Source of the DNA: an uncultured Clostridia bacterium
Lineage (GTDB): Bacteria; Bacillota; Clostridia; Oscillospirales; Acutalibacteraceae
DNA length: 64,000 bases
Assembly: GCA_947625785.1 (NCBI GenBank)
Contig: CANQPS010000004.1
Location: 91,227 to 155,226, forward strand
Reading direction: 5' to 3'
Positions 43,625 through 53,041 of this stretch are shown here, piece by piece; position 1 is the stretch's first letter, and every line of letters begins with the position of its first letter. The position numbers and the translations under genes are program-made. The notes below the pieces were generated by a model, which saw nothing but the letters and a program-made list of their open reading frames with translations, was not told the DNA's origin and ran no database searches.

Positions 43625-44197
43625 TTATTTTTTATTAATCATAACAAATTGATTATATGCTTCTAATGTATCTTTTCCTATCGGCTGACACCTTTCTGCC
43701 AAATCTGCAATACTAAACGATAAGCCTTCAAGCATAGCTTTATCCATACCTTTATTTGAGGCTTTTCTCATTCTTTCAACGCCATCATAATCTCTTTCAG
43801 CAGAAGTAAAGTCTGCAATATATATTATTTGTTCTAATAACGACATATTTGCTCTCGCTGTTGTATGATAGCGAACAGCATTAAGAACTTCATCATCATC
43901 TATTTTTAATACATTTTTCAAATAGGCATATCCTGATATTGAATGATATAATTTAGGTGCAGACATTTCTATTTCATCAAGAATTATACCAGCATTCTTT
44001 ATTATTTGCAACTGTTCATCAATGGGTGTTTCTTTTGTAATATCGTGCAAAATTCCTGCTATTTCAGCTTTTTTTACATCTGAGCCATATTTTTTAGCAA
44101 GTCTTATAGCCTCCTCGGCGACATTGACGCTGTGAGTATATCTTGCATTACTCATTCTTCCTTTTATTATGCTTTTATATTCTTTTGCTGACAACAT
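43625..44197 (-). CDS. yqeK: YqeK family HD hydrolase, bis(5'-nucleosyl)-tetraphosphatase
   Basis: A 190-residue HD-domain metal-dependent hydrolase. The motifs are ARYTHSVNVAEEAI with the first His, GILHDITKETP with the HD pair, ALRYHTTARANMSLLEQI-like AVRYHTTARANMS, and IADFTSAERDYDG. Related proteins cleave Ap4A symmetrically. It lies between nadD and rsfS, the usual place. Confidence 0.93.
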   Translation of the reverse strand: MLSAKEYKSIIKGRMSNARYTHSVNVAEEAIRLAKKYGSDVKKAEIAGILHDITKETPIDEQLQIIKNAGIILDEIEMSAPKLYHSISGYAYLKNVLKIDDDEVLNAVRYHTTARANMSLLEQIIYIADFTSAERDYDGVERMRKASNKGMDKAMLEGLSFSIADLAERCQPIGKDTLEAYNQFVMINKK

Positions 44198-44203
44198 ATT
44201 TTA

Positions 44204-44806
44204 TCACCCTTTATACAAATTATTATTTTTTATATAATCATAAACACCATCCGGTAATAAATTTTTAATTTTAATATCATTATTTTTAATAGCATTTCTT
44301 ATTATTGTTGATGATATTTGAGTTAATGGTGTTGAAAGTATCTTACTTTTGGCACCGATACCTGCAAGATATTCGCTGTGTTTTAATAAGATTTCATAAT
44401 TATCACTATTTCTCGGAACAGTACATATTGTTGCGTTTTTAAAAATAATATCAGGATTTTTCCAATCCTGCAATGTCATAAACATATCCGCACCGATTAT
44501 TAAAAATAATTCGGCCGCACTATATATATTTAATAATTGAAGTATTGTTTGATAGGTGTAACTTGCACCGCCACGCTTTATCTCAATATCACTTACTTCA
44601 AATTTATGATTATCAGAAACTGCTATCCTACACATATCAAATCTTTGAGATGATGTTGCCATATCTTTACTTGCTTTATGAGGAGGTACACAAGTTGGTA
44701 TAATCAAAAGTTTATCGAGAGATAATTTTTCTGTAAAAATATTTGCAAGTTCTATATGTCCAATATGTATAGGGTTAAAACTGCCGCCAAACATTCCTAT
44801 TTTCAT
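44204..44806 (-). CDS. nadD: Nicotinate-nucleotide adenylyltransferase
   Basis: Adenylates nicotinate mononucleotide in NAD synthesis. The 200 residues show the nucleotidyltransferase motif GMFGGSFNPIHIGH near the start, IPTCVPPHKA and ISSTIIRNAI near the end (the ISSTxxR signature). It is 6 bp upstream of yqeK in transcription order. Confidence 0.96.
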   Translation of the reverse strand: MKIGMFGGSFNPIHIGHIELANIFTEKLSLDKLLIIPTCVPPHKASKDMATSSQRFDMCRIAVSDNHKFEVSDIEIKRGGASYTYQTILQLLNIYSAAELFLIIGADMFMTLQDWKNPDIIFKNATICTVPRNSDNYEILLKHSEYLAGIGAKSKILSTPLTQISSTIIRNAIKNNDIKIKNLLPDGVYDYIKNNNLYKG

Positions 44807-44836
44807 ACATACTATTCCTCTAACTAAATAATATTA

Positions 44837-45148
44837 TTATCTTTTTTTAATTTTTTCATCAGGCAACTCTATTTTAGGCTCTTTGTTATTTCTCCTAAAC
44901 AATACAAACTTTGTTCCTATAACCTGAACAACATCGGAATTTGTTGCTTTAGAAATTTGTTCTGCATATTCCTTTGGGGATAATTCGGCTGTTTCCAAAA
45001 CCTTACACTTAATTAATTCTCTTGCAGTCAATGCCGTATCTGCCTGATTAATAACTTGATTATTTAATCCGCCTTTACCAATAATAAGTATTGTATCCTC
45101 TTGATTTGCCAATCCACGCAAAAAGGCTCTTTGTTTACTTGATAACAT
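44837..45148 (-). CDS. yhbY: YhbY family RNA-binding protein (CRM domain)
   Basis: A 103-residue CRM-domain protein that associates with the large ribosomal subunit precursor. The signature GKGGLNNQVINQ, the initial LSSKQRAFLRGLAN and the C-terminal VQVIGTKFVLFRRN identify it. It is in the common order rdgB-yhbY-nadD. Confidence 0.94.
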   Translation of the reverse strand: MLSSKQRAFLRGLANQEDTILIIGKGGLNNQVINQADTALTARELIKCKVLETAELSPKEYAEQISKATNSDVVQVIGTKFVLFRRNNKEPKIELPDEKIKKR

Positions 45149-45169
45149 ATTATGTATTTTCCTTTCAGC

Positions 45170-45763
45170 CTATTTATATTTTTTAATTAATTCTTCTGAG
45201 AGTAATCTTAATGCTCTGCCTCTATGACTTATAGCATCTTTTCTTGATGGTGTCAATTCGGCAAAAGTTACATTATCGTCTGTGAAAAATATTGGGTCGT
45301 ATCCAAATCCGCCTTCTCCACGACTCGCAAAACCTATTGTACCTTTACATTCGCCGCGCACAATTATTTCTTCACCATTCGGAAATTCACAGCATATAAC
45401 GCATACAAACTTTGCTCCTCTTTGTCCGTCAGGGACATCAACCATTTCTCCAAGAACCTTATTTATTTTATCTTCATCTGTCGCATTTTCTCCGGCATAT
45501 CTTGCGGAATAAATTCCCGGTCTGCCGTCCAAGGCATCTATCATAAGTCCGGAATCGTCTGCTATACAAATCATACCTGATTTTTTACAAGCTGCTTTTG
45601 CTTTTATAACAGCATTCTCCTCGAAGCTATTTCCGGTTTCTTCAACATCATCAAGAGATAAACCCATTTCATTAGCCGAAACCGCACTTATTCCTAATGG
45701 ACTTAATATTCTGTTAAATTCTTCTATTTTATTTTTATTATTTGAGGCAATCAAAAATTCCAT
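45170..45763 (-). CDS. rdgB: XTP/dITP diphosphatase (RdgB/HAM1)
   Basis: Hydrolyses non-canonical purine nucleoside triphosphates such as dITP and XTP. The start is taken at ATG 45763 ([16 protein letters not shown]); an ATG three codons upstream also exists. The 197 residues show SNNKNK near the start, [31 protein letters not shown] and ISHRGRAL, all typical. Confidence 0.96.
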   Translation of the reverse strand: MEFLIASNNKNKIEEFNRILSPLGISAVSANEMGLSLDDVEETGNSFEENAVIKAKAACKKSGMICIADDSGLMIDALDGRPGIYSARYAGENATDEDKINKVLGEMVDVPDGQRGAKFVCVICCEFPNGEEIIVRGECKGTIGFASRGEGGFGYDPIFFTDDNVTFAELTPSRKDAISHRGRALRLLSEELIKKYK

Positions 45764-45792
45764 AATCAGCACCTATCCTTAACAAATAACTT

Positions 45793-46719
45793 TTATTCAG
45801 ATAATCTATCATCTTTTACGAATAACGCCTCTGCGAAATCTCTTGGTGAGAATGGCTGTAAATCGTCTATTTGTTCACCTACACCTATGAATTTAACAGG
45901 TACATCTAAATCCTGTTTAATGGCAAGAATTACCCCGCCTCTTGCTGTACCATCAAGTTTAGTTAAAACTATACCCGTAATACCGGCAGCATTTTTAAAT
46001 TCTCTCGCTTGATTTACGGCATTTTGACCGGTTGTGGCATCAAGTACCAATAATACCTCTTTATCAGCATTAGGAAGTTCTCTGTCTATAATACGACTTA
46101 TTTTATTAAGTTCGTCCATAAGATGTTTTTTATTATGCAGTCGTCCTGCCGTATCACATATAATTATATCTTTGCCTCTGGCTTTTGCCGATGATATTGC
46201 ATCAAATACAACAGCCGCAGGGTCACTGCCTTCTTTATGTTTTATTATATCAGCATTTGCTCTTTCTGCCCATATTTCAAGTTGTTCTATTGCTGCCGCT
46301 CTGAATGTATCAGCTGCCGCAAGAGTAACTTTTTTACCTTGTTTTGCAAATAATGCAGCAAGTTTTCCTATTGTTGTTGTTTTGCCGACACCATTAACAC
46401 CAATCACTAATATAACAGAGGGTTTTGTATTAAGAACTAATTCTTGTCCACCCTCTAACATCTCAGAAATTACTTCTTTTAATAAGTCATTAATTTTTTC
46501 CGGTTCTTTTATACCTTGTTTTTTAACTTTTATACGCAATTCTTCGCAAATTTTTTCGGCAGTAGGCATACCTACATCACTCATTATTAATAATTCTTCA
46601 AGTTCTTCAAATAGTTCCTCGTCAATTTTTGTAAATTTTTTTAACAAAGAATCTATTTGTCCCATAATATTATTTCTTGTTTTTTTCAAACCGTCTTTAA
46701 TCTTTTGAAATAAACCCAT
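45793..46719 (-). CDS. ftsY: Signal recognition particle receptor FtsY
   Basis: Membrane-associated GTPase that receives ribosome-SRP complexes. The start is ATG 46719 ([18 protein letters not shown]) after SD AAGGAGG, about 13 nt away, giving 308 residues without an acidic A domain. NG-domain motifs are [15 protein letters not shown] (G1), [10 protein letters not shown] (G3) and [10 protein letters not shown] (G4). It lies 37 bp after smc, the usual Firmicute order. Confidence 0.97.
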   Translation of the reverse strand: MGLFQKIKDGLKKTRNNIMGQIDSLLKKFTKIDEELFEELEELLIMSDVGMPTAEKICEELRIKVKKQGIKEPEKINDLLKEVISEMLEGGQELVLNTKPSVILVIGVNGVGKTTTIGKLAALFAKQGKKVTLAAADTFRAAAIEQLEIWAERANADIIKHKEGSDPAAVVFDAISSAKARGKDIIICDTAGRLHNKKHLMDELNKISRIIDRELPNADKEVLLVLDATTGQNAVNQAREFKNAAGITGIVLTKLDGTARGGVILAIKQDLDVPVKFIGVGEQIDDLQPFSPRDFAEALFVKDDRLSE

Positions 46720-46756
46720 AATAATAATTAATCCTCCTTTATAAAAAATAAATTTT

Positions 46757-49700
46757 TTATTTAATACCAAGTTTTTGTTCAAGTTCTGATGTTCTAAGTT
46801 CAAGCAGTTTTGATATGCCCGAATCTTGCATAGTGACACCATATAAGACATCTGCTTCTTCCATAGTACCCCTTCTATGCGTAATGAGTATAAATTGAGT
46901 TTTATCACTCATTCTTCTTAAATATAATGCAAATCTATCTATATTAACATCATCAAGAGCCGCCTCTATTTCGTCCATTACGCAGAATGGTGCAGGTCTT
47001 ACTTTCATTATAGCAAAATATAACGATATAGCAACAAGTGCTTTTTCGCCGCCGGATAATGCTTCCAAATGCGATACTATTTTACCGGGAGGCTGTACAA
47101 AAATCTCTACCCCTGATGATAATATATTTGTATCATCTGTAAGGCTTAATGATGCCTTGCCACCGCCAAATAATTCTATAAAAGTTTCATTAAAATTTTT
47201 ATTTATTTCGTTAAAGCGTTCAACAAATAAATCTTTCATTTGTTTAGTCAATTCTGCTGTCAAATTTAACAGCTCAGATTTTGATTTTTCAATATCATCA
47301 ATTTGATTTTTCATAAATTCGTATCTTTCTGATACTTCTTTATATTCATCTATTGCTGATACATTGACATTACCCAAGGATTTTATTTTTTGTTTAATTT
47401 CGGCAAGTCTGCGCTGTGCTTGCGGGACATCTTCTATCGAAGCCGCTATATTTTCAGCTTCACGCTTTGTTAATTCATATTCCTCCCATAATTTACCGAT
47501 TATACCATCATAATCTTTTTGCAGATTAATTTTTCTTTCTTCGAGCCTTGCCAATTCTCTGCTGATATTTTCTCGTTCTGCTGTTTTATCTCTTTCCCTT
47601 TGTCTTAATACAGAGGACTGTTTTTCTATATTAATTCGGATTTCAGAGGTATCCTTAATTTTATTTTGTGTTTCTTCTATTTTAGCAGTCGTTTCGTCTA
47701 TATAAATTCTTATACAGGAAATTTGAGATTTTATATTCTCATTATCGGAAAAAAGTTTTTGTAACTGTAATTTTAGTTCTTCACGCTTATTTTTTTGAAA
47801 TTTAGTATTTATATTAATGGAATTAATATCATTTTTTAAAGCCTCTATATCCTTTTGCATAGATAAGATTTCAAGTCTGATATTTTGCAGTTTATCAGAC
47901 AATTTTTCTTTTTTGCTCATAAGTTCGTCTTTATTGCCTGTCAGATTGCTTATTTCTTTTTCAACGGACATAATTTTAAGCATATATTCGTTGCATAGCC
48001 TATCTGAATCAGACTTAATATTCTCAAATTCAACGAGCTTGGTATTTAAATCTTTTTGTTCTATCTCTGCACTTTGAATTATTTGTTCTATATCCTCAAT
48101 CTGAGAATTACAGTTTTTACATTCAGCAGATATGAATATTTTATCCTGTTGTTTAGTTTGCAAATCCTTATTTATTAAAACTAATTTACTTTCAATATCT
48201 GTTACTATATTATCAAACTCTTGATATTGTTGTCTGACAATATTGCTTTCAGTTTTTAATTTTTCTGATTCTTGTTTAAATCTTTCAATCTCGCTTACTC
48301 TGCTTAAAAGTCCTGATTTTTTAGCAAAGGAGCCGCCGGTCAATGAACCTCCCGTATTGATAACCTGACCATCTAATGTAACTACCTTAAATCTATAATT
48401 ATATTTTCTTGCTATTGATACGGCGGAATCTATGTTATCAGCTATAACAGTTCTGCCAAGCAAAGATGTTTTAATATTATTATACTGCTGTTCACAGGAA
48501 CACAATTCACTTGCAATCCCTATAAAGCCAATACAATCTTCTAAACCACTTTCATTCAAACTTTTACCACTGATTGTAGATATAGGCAAAAATGTTGCTC
48601 TGCCTGAATTAGTCTTTTTAAGATAATTTATCACAGCTTTTGCATCTTGTTCGGTTGATGTAACTATATTCTGCAATGCCCCACCTAACGCAATTTCAAT
48701 AGCAACACTATATTCTTTTGGTACTTTTATAACCCTTGATACCGCACCGTGTATTCCGCTAAAAACTCCTTTTGCCGTTTCTTTCATAACAATTTTTACA
48801 CTTTGAGAAAAACCTTCCATATTTTTTTCAAGGTCTTCGAGGATTTTTGCTCTTCGGGAATTTTCCTCTGCATCTAACGAAAGTTTATCTGCCCTTGATT
48901 TATACTCATCACGCTTTTGTATTTTATTTTGCCTATTAAATTCATATCCTTTTATAGTATTTGTCAACTCAATAATTCCAGAATCACAATCATCAAGCAT
49001 TTTATTATAATCTCTAACGGCAAGCATTAATTTTGACTTTTGAGATTTTTTCGCAATAATCGTATCATCTAACAGATTTAGTCTATTTTGAGCATTTTCA
49101 ATAGATGTCGATGATGTTATTGACAATACTTTACATTCAGACAACTTTACATTAAGTTCAGATAAGTTTTTATTCAAAACCTGCATACTTTCAGAGGATT
49201 TTTCTTCACCCGATTTTAAAATATCAAGATTATTTTTAAGAGAATTGTATTCGATTTCTTTTTGCCGGATATTTTGTATGTTTAAATCTATGAGTTTATT
49301 TTTTTGTTTTATTTCTTCAATCAATTCTTTATCAGACTGCAAAGAATTTTGTATTTCAATATTTATTCTATTTATATCATTTTCATTGTGAATAATATTG
49401 TTTTCCATTACAGATAATTCGGATTTTTTTTTCGATACATTTTCCTCATAAGTTGAAATATCTGTTCTTAAATTTTCAATCTCAGATGTTAAATCATTGG
49501 ATTTAAAGAATATTTCTTCTGTTTTCTTTTGAACTTGCTCTAATTCATTTTCAACTGCGTCATATTGTGCTTTTGCTATTGAAATCTTGTTTTCCTGTTC
49601 TCTTATTATGACCGTTGATTTCTCCAGAGTATTAAGCCATAACGCAATTTCAAGACCTTTTTTTTCATCTGCCAGAATTATATATTTTTTTGCTTTTTCA

Positions 49701-50326
49701 CTTTGTAATCTTAACGGCTCAACACGACCTTCAAGTTCAGACATTATATCTCTCAAACGCACAAGATTTTCTTCTGTTTGTTCAAGTTTTTTTTCAGCCT
49801 CGGCTTTACGGTATCTATATCTTGATATACCCGCCGCCTCATCAAATATTTCTCGTCTTTCTTCACTTTTAGAAGCAACTATACTGTCTATTTTGCCCTG
49901 ACTTATCATAGAATAGCCATCTCTGCCAAGTCCCGTATCCATAAATAATTCGTGTATATCTTTTAATCTTACAGATGTCTTATTTATGAGGTAATCACTG
50001 TCACCTGAACGATAAAACCTTCTTGTTACAGCAACTTCATCTTCATTATATGGCAACGCTCTGTCAATATTATCTATGGTAAGCGTTACTTCGGCATATC
50101 CTTGTGGTCTGCGATTATTTGTACCATTAAAGACAACATCTTCCATTTTTGAGCAACGCAAAGCCTTTGGAGATTGTTCACCAAGTACCCAGCGAATAGC
50201 ATCACTTATATTACTTTTTCCGCTACCGTTAGGACCTACTACGGCAGTTATTCCTTTTCCGAAAACAAGTTTTGTTCTATCCGGAAAAGTTTTAAATCCT
50301 TGTATTTCAAGTGACTTTAATATCAC
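46757..50326 (-). CDS. smc: Chromosome partition protein Smc
   Basis: The 1189-residue structural maintenance of chromosomes ATPase that organises and segregates the chromosome. The N-terminal Walker A is GPNGSGKSN (31-39). Two long coiled-coil arms (about 170-500 and 680-1020) flank the hinge (about 510-665, with FSGIHGAVSRVIKVPKEY). The C-terminal head carries LSGGEKALVAISLYF and Walker B VMDEIEAALDD. The length is normal. It lies between the Elp3-like gene and ftsY. Confidence 0.97.
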   Translation of the reverse strand: MILKSLEIQGFKTFPDRTKLVFGKGITAVVGPNGSGKSNISDAIRWVLGEQSPKALRCSKMEDVVFNGTNNRRPQGYAEVTLTIDNIDRALPYNEDEVAVTRRFYRSGDSDYLINKTSVRLKDIHELFMDTGLGRDGYSMISQGKIDSIVASKSEERREIFDEAAGISRYRYRKAEAEKKLEQTEENLVRLRDIMSELEGRVEPLRLQSEKAKKYIILADEKKGLEIALWLNTLEKSTVIIREQENKISIAKAQYDAVENELEQVQKKTEEIFFKSNDLTSEIENLRTDISTYEENVSKKKSELSVMENNIIHNENDINRINIEIQNSLQSDKELIEEIKQKNKLIDLNIQNIRQKEIEYNSLKNNLDILKSGEEKSSESMQVLNKNLSELNVKLSECKVLSITSSTSIENAQNRLNLLDDTIIAKKSQKSKLMLAVRDYNKMLDDCDSGIIELTNTIKGYEFNRQNKIQKRDEYKSRADKLSLDAEENSRRAKILEDLEKNMEGFSQSVKIVMKETAKGVFSGIHGAVSRVIKVPKEYSVAIEIALGGALQNIVTSTEQDAKAVINYLKKTNSGRATFLPISTISGKSLNESGLEDCIGFIGIASELCSCEQQYNNIKTSLLGRTVIADNIDSAVSIARKYNYRFKVVTLDGQVINTGGSLTGGSFAKKSGLLSRVSEIERFKQESEKLKTESNIVRQQYQEFDNIVTDIESKLVLINKDLQTKQQDKIFISAECKNCNSQIEDIEQIIQSAEIEQKDLNTKLVEFENIKSDSDRLCNEYMLKIMSVEKEISNLTGNKDELMSKKEKLSDKLQNIRLEILSMQKDIEALKNDINSININTKFQKNKREELKLQLQKLFSDNENIKSQISCIRIYIDETTAKIEETQNKIKDTSEIRINIEKQSSVLRQRERDKTAERENISRELARLEERKINLQKDYDGIIGKLWEEYELTKREAENIAASIEDVPQAQRRLAEIKQKIKSLGNVNVSAIDEYKEVSERYEFMKNQIDDIEKSKSELLNLTAELTKQMKDLFVERFNEINKNFNETFIELFGGGKASLSLTDDTNILSSGVEIFVQPPGKIVSHLEALSGGEKALVAISLYFAIMKVRPAPFCVMDEIEAALDDVNIDRFALYLRRMSDKTQFILITHRRGTMEEADVLYGVTMQDSGISKLLELRTSELEQKLGIK

Positions 50327-50350
50327 AATTTCACCTGCTTCTTATTACTC

Positions 50351-51358
50351 TTATTTTATGTAAATATCATATTTCCCAAGAGTATTGTCTAAATCCGTAA
50401 GTATTTTTATATTATACTTTCGTTCCAAGTAATTTATATTATATTTCTTTTGACCTTTAAACTTAGAAATTGATTTTGGCGATACAATAAATTTTACAGT
50501 ATCGCTGTTTATATTATTATCTAAAATAGAAACAGCTTTTTTAAGAAAAATTCTATTTTCGCATATCTCTTTAAAGGCTGGGTGATATACGCCGCCTATC
50601 ATATCGTTTTTTAGACTTTCGCTTTCGTGCAAACCCAATCTTATTATATCAATATTTCTGCTTTCAAAAAATATTATAAGTTCCGCACATAAATCAACTG
50701 TTTCTTCAAATGTCAATGAATTATATTTTCCGCTTTTAAACAGATTTCCCAATTCTGTATTTTCCATTATAACAGTAGGATAAATTCTGACTGTATCCGG
50801 CTTTAAATCCGCAATTTTATGTGCCGTATAAATATCTTTCTGATAATCACTTTTATATAAACCGGTCATCATTTGCAGTCCAAGAGAAAAATTATATTCC
50901 TTAATAAGCTGAGAGGCATTTATAACATCTTCGGAATTATGTCCACGATTATTAGCAATAAGTACATCATCACACATACTTTGAGCACCTAATTCAATAG
51001 ATGTAACACCATATTTTTTTAAAACAGATAAAACTTCATTATCTATTTTATCCGGTCTTGTAGAAATCCTTATTCCATAAAAATCATTATTTGAGATATA
51101 TGGGACAGTTGCGTCAAGCAAAGATAACATATAATCTCTGTTAATCGCCGTAAAACTACCGCCAAAAAAAGCAATTTCTGTTTGTTTAGTTTTTTCTCCA
51201 AGACTGGCCTTTGCAATATTAATTGCATTTACAACATCTTGTGCTTTTGGCTGAACAGTAACACCCGTTATTTGCTTTTGATTACAAAAACTGCATTGAT
51301 ACGGACAGCCATTATGTGGAATAAATAATGCTACATTATAGTGTTTACTTTTATTAAT
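50351..51358 (-). CDS. Elp3-like radical SAM protein with an apparent AUU start codon
   Basis: The frame encodes 335 residues of a radical SAM protein often labelled elongator protein 3-like in Clostridia. The iron-sulfur motif CxxxCxxC is at residues 18, 22 and 25 (IPHNGCPYQCSFCNQ), and FFGGSFTAI follows. The first ATG, at 51130, would remove it. Upstream, an in-frame TGA at 51367-51365 leaves only one plausible initiator: ATT at 51358, preceded by GGAG with a 10-nt gap and overlapping the rnc stop by one base. The frame is intact from there. I therefore infer an AUU start; a sequencing error is the main alternative. The role is likely tRNA- or rRNA-linked but unproven. Confidence 0.78.
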   Translation of the reverse strand: MNKSKHYNVALFIPHNGCPYQCSFCNQKQITGVTVQPKAQDVVNAINIAKASLGEKTKQTEIAFFGGSFTAINRDYMLSLLDATVPYISNNDFYGIRISTRPDKIDNEVLSVLKKYGVTSIELGAQSMCDDVLIANNRGHNSEDVINASQLIKEYNFSLGLQMMTGLYKSDYQKDIYTAHKIADLKPDTVRIYPTVIMENTELGNLFKSGKYNSLTFEETVDLCAELIIFFESRNIDIIRLGLHESESLKNDMIGGVYHPAFKEICENRIFLKKAVSILDNNINSDTVKFIVSPKSISKFKGQKKYNINYLERKYNIKILTDLDNTLGKYDIYIK

Positions 51359-52028
51359 ATCCCATCAACTCCAGTGCTTCTCTTGCGGCTTGTTGTTCGG
51401 CTTCTTTTTTGCTTCTTCCGCCGCCCTTTCCGATAACATTACTATTTAAGTGTACTTCAACTACGAAATGTTTTTTATGGTCCGGTCCGCTTTCTCCAAC
51501 AAGAACATATTCAAGATGTTCTTCGGGATTTTGTTGAATAATTTCCTGTAAAGTTGTTTTATAATCCTTAAAATCCATATGTTTGGGATTATCAATTTCC
51601 GGCTTAATATATCTCATTACAAATTCAGTAGCCGGAACAATTCCACCGTCCATATAAATTGATGCAATTACGGCCTCAAATGCGTCTGCTAAAATAGATG
51701 ACCTTTCATTTCCGCCGCAATGCATTTCACCCCTGCTTAATCTAAGATACTTCCCAAGGCCAAGTTCTTTTGCAAATTTACATAAACTTTTTTCGCATAC
51801 AAGGTACGCTCTTAATTTTGTGAGTTCACCTTCCGGCATTTTAGGGCAATTTCTAAATATATAATCTGAAACTATTATACTTAATACCGCATCACCAAGG
51901 AACTCTAATCGTTCATTACACTTTTCGCTGTCTTTTGATTCATTAGCATAAGATGAGTGTGTCAAAGCTGTTTTTAAGTAGCCTATATTCTTGAAATTGT
52001 AGTTTAATTTTTGCTGTAATTCTTCCAT
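51354..52028 (-). CDS. rnc: Ribonuclease III
   Basis: Double-strand RNA endonuclease that processes rRNA precursors and other RNAs. The 224 residues show the catalytic signature ERLEFLGDAVLS near residue 40, the second acid pair in ADAFEAVIASIY, and a C-terminal dsRNA-binding domain ending SKKEAEQQAAREALELMGY. Its stop overlaps the AUU start of the next gene. It follows plsX directly; the acpP gene often found between them is absent. Confidence 0.97.
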   Translation of the reverse strand: MEELQQKLNYNFKNIGYLKTALTHSSYANESKDSEKCNERLEFLGDAVLSIIVSDYIFRNCPKMPEGELTKLRAYLVCEKSLCKFAKELGLGKYLRLSRGEMHCGGNERSSILADAFEAVIASIYMDGGIVPATEFVMRYIKPEIDNPKHMDFKDYKTTLQEIIQQNPEEHLEYVLVGESGPDHKKHFVVEVHLNSNVIGKGGGRSKKEAEQQAAREALELMGY

Positions 52029-52042
52029 AATATCAAACTCCT

Positions 52043-53041
52043 TTACTTCATATGTAAATCTTCTATTGCTTTTGTAATTTCACTTATCACATTACCTTCT
52101 ACATAAGATATGGTTTGCAGTATCGCATTATTAATTGTTTTAGCTTTTGAACTTCCGTGTGCCTTAAATACAGGTCTGCAAACACCCATTATAGGTGCTC
52201 CTCCATACTCATTATAGTCCAGTGTTTTTTTCAAATCTTTTAAATCCGACATTATCAGACCGGCTGAAATTTTTGTTTTTAAATTTTTACCTAAGACAGC
52301 TTTAAATCTATTTAAAATAGCTATCGCCGTACCTTCGTATGTCTTTAAAAAAACATTCCCCGTAAATCCATCTGCGACAATAACATCTGCTGCGTCAAAA
52401 GGAATATCTCTGCCCTCAACATTACCTATAAAATTGATTTTACTGTTTTTAAGTAATTCAAAAGCCTGATGTTGTAAATCTCCGCCTTTATGGTCCTCAA
52501 CACCCACATTTAACAGTGCAACTCTTGGATTTTTATAATTCATAACTTTTTCCATATATATAGAACCCATTATTCCGAATTGCTGTAACATTTCAGGACG
52601 ACAATCTATATTAGCACCACTGTCTATAAGCATAAAATTACTTGCCATATTTGGCATAACAGGTGCAAACGCCGGTCTTTTTATACCTTTTATACGCTTA
52701 ACCATAAGTGTTGCACCAACTACAACTGCACCACTATTGCCTGCTGTTACAAAGGCATCACCCTTGCCTTCTGACAATATTTTTAATCCAACAGCCATAG
52801 AGCAGTTATTTTTTGACTTCATTATTTCACTGCCTGCTTCATTCATTGATATTATATCCGGTGCATCTACTATTTCAATATTTTTCAGAGATATATTATT
52901 CTCCTGTGAAACTTTATTTATAATATCTTCTTTTCCTACAAGAATAATATTGCAGTTTTTTTCATTAACTGCCATTTCACAGCCTTTAATAATCTCCAAT
53001 GGGGCATTATCTCCCCCAAAAGCATCGACTATGATTTTCAT
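52043..53041 (-). CDS. plsX: Phosphate acyltransferase
   Basis: Converts acyl-ACP to acyl-phosphate, the first step of phospholipid synthesis in most bacteria. The 332 residues begin MKIIVDAFGGDNAP and carry GGAPIMGVCRPVFKAHGSS near the end, both diagnostic. It overlaps trmFO by 4 bp (ATGA). In most Firmicutes fabD or acpP follows; here rnc follows by 14 bp. Confidence 0.95.
   Translation of the reverse strand: MKIIVDAFGGDNAPLEIIKGCEMAVNEKNCNIILVGKEDIINKVSQENNISLKNIEIVDAPDIISMNEAGSEIMKSKNNCSMAVGLKILSEGKGDAFVTAGNSGAVVVGATLMVKRIKGIKRPAFAPVMPNMASNFMLIDSGANIDCRPEMLQQFGIMGSIYMEKVMNYKNPRVALLNVGVEDHKGGDLQHQAFELLKNSKINFIGNVEGRDIPFDAADVIVADGFTGNVFLKTYEGTAIAILNRFKAVLGKNLKTKISAGLIMSDLKDLKKTLDYNEYGGAPIMGVCRPVFKAHGSSKAKTINNAILQTISYVEGNVISEITKAIEDLHMK

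Noticed and set aside
46034..46708. Plus-strand open frame of 224 codons
   Set aside because: Antisense to ftsY; Ser/Ile-rich translation typical of antisense frames in AT-rich genes.
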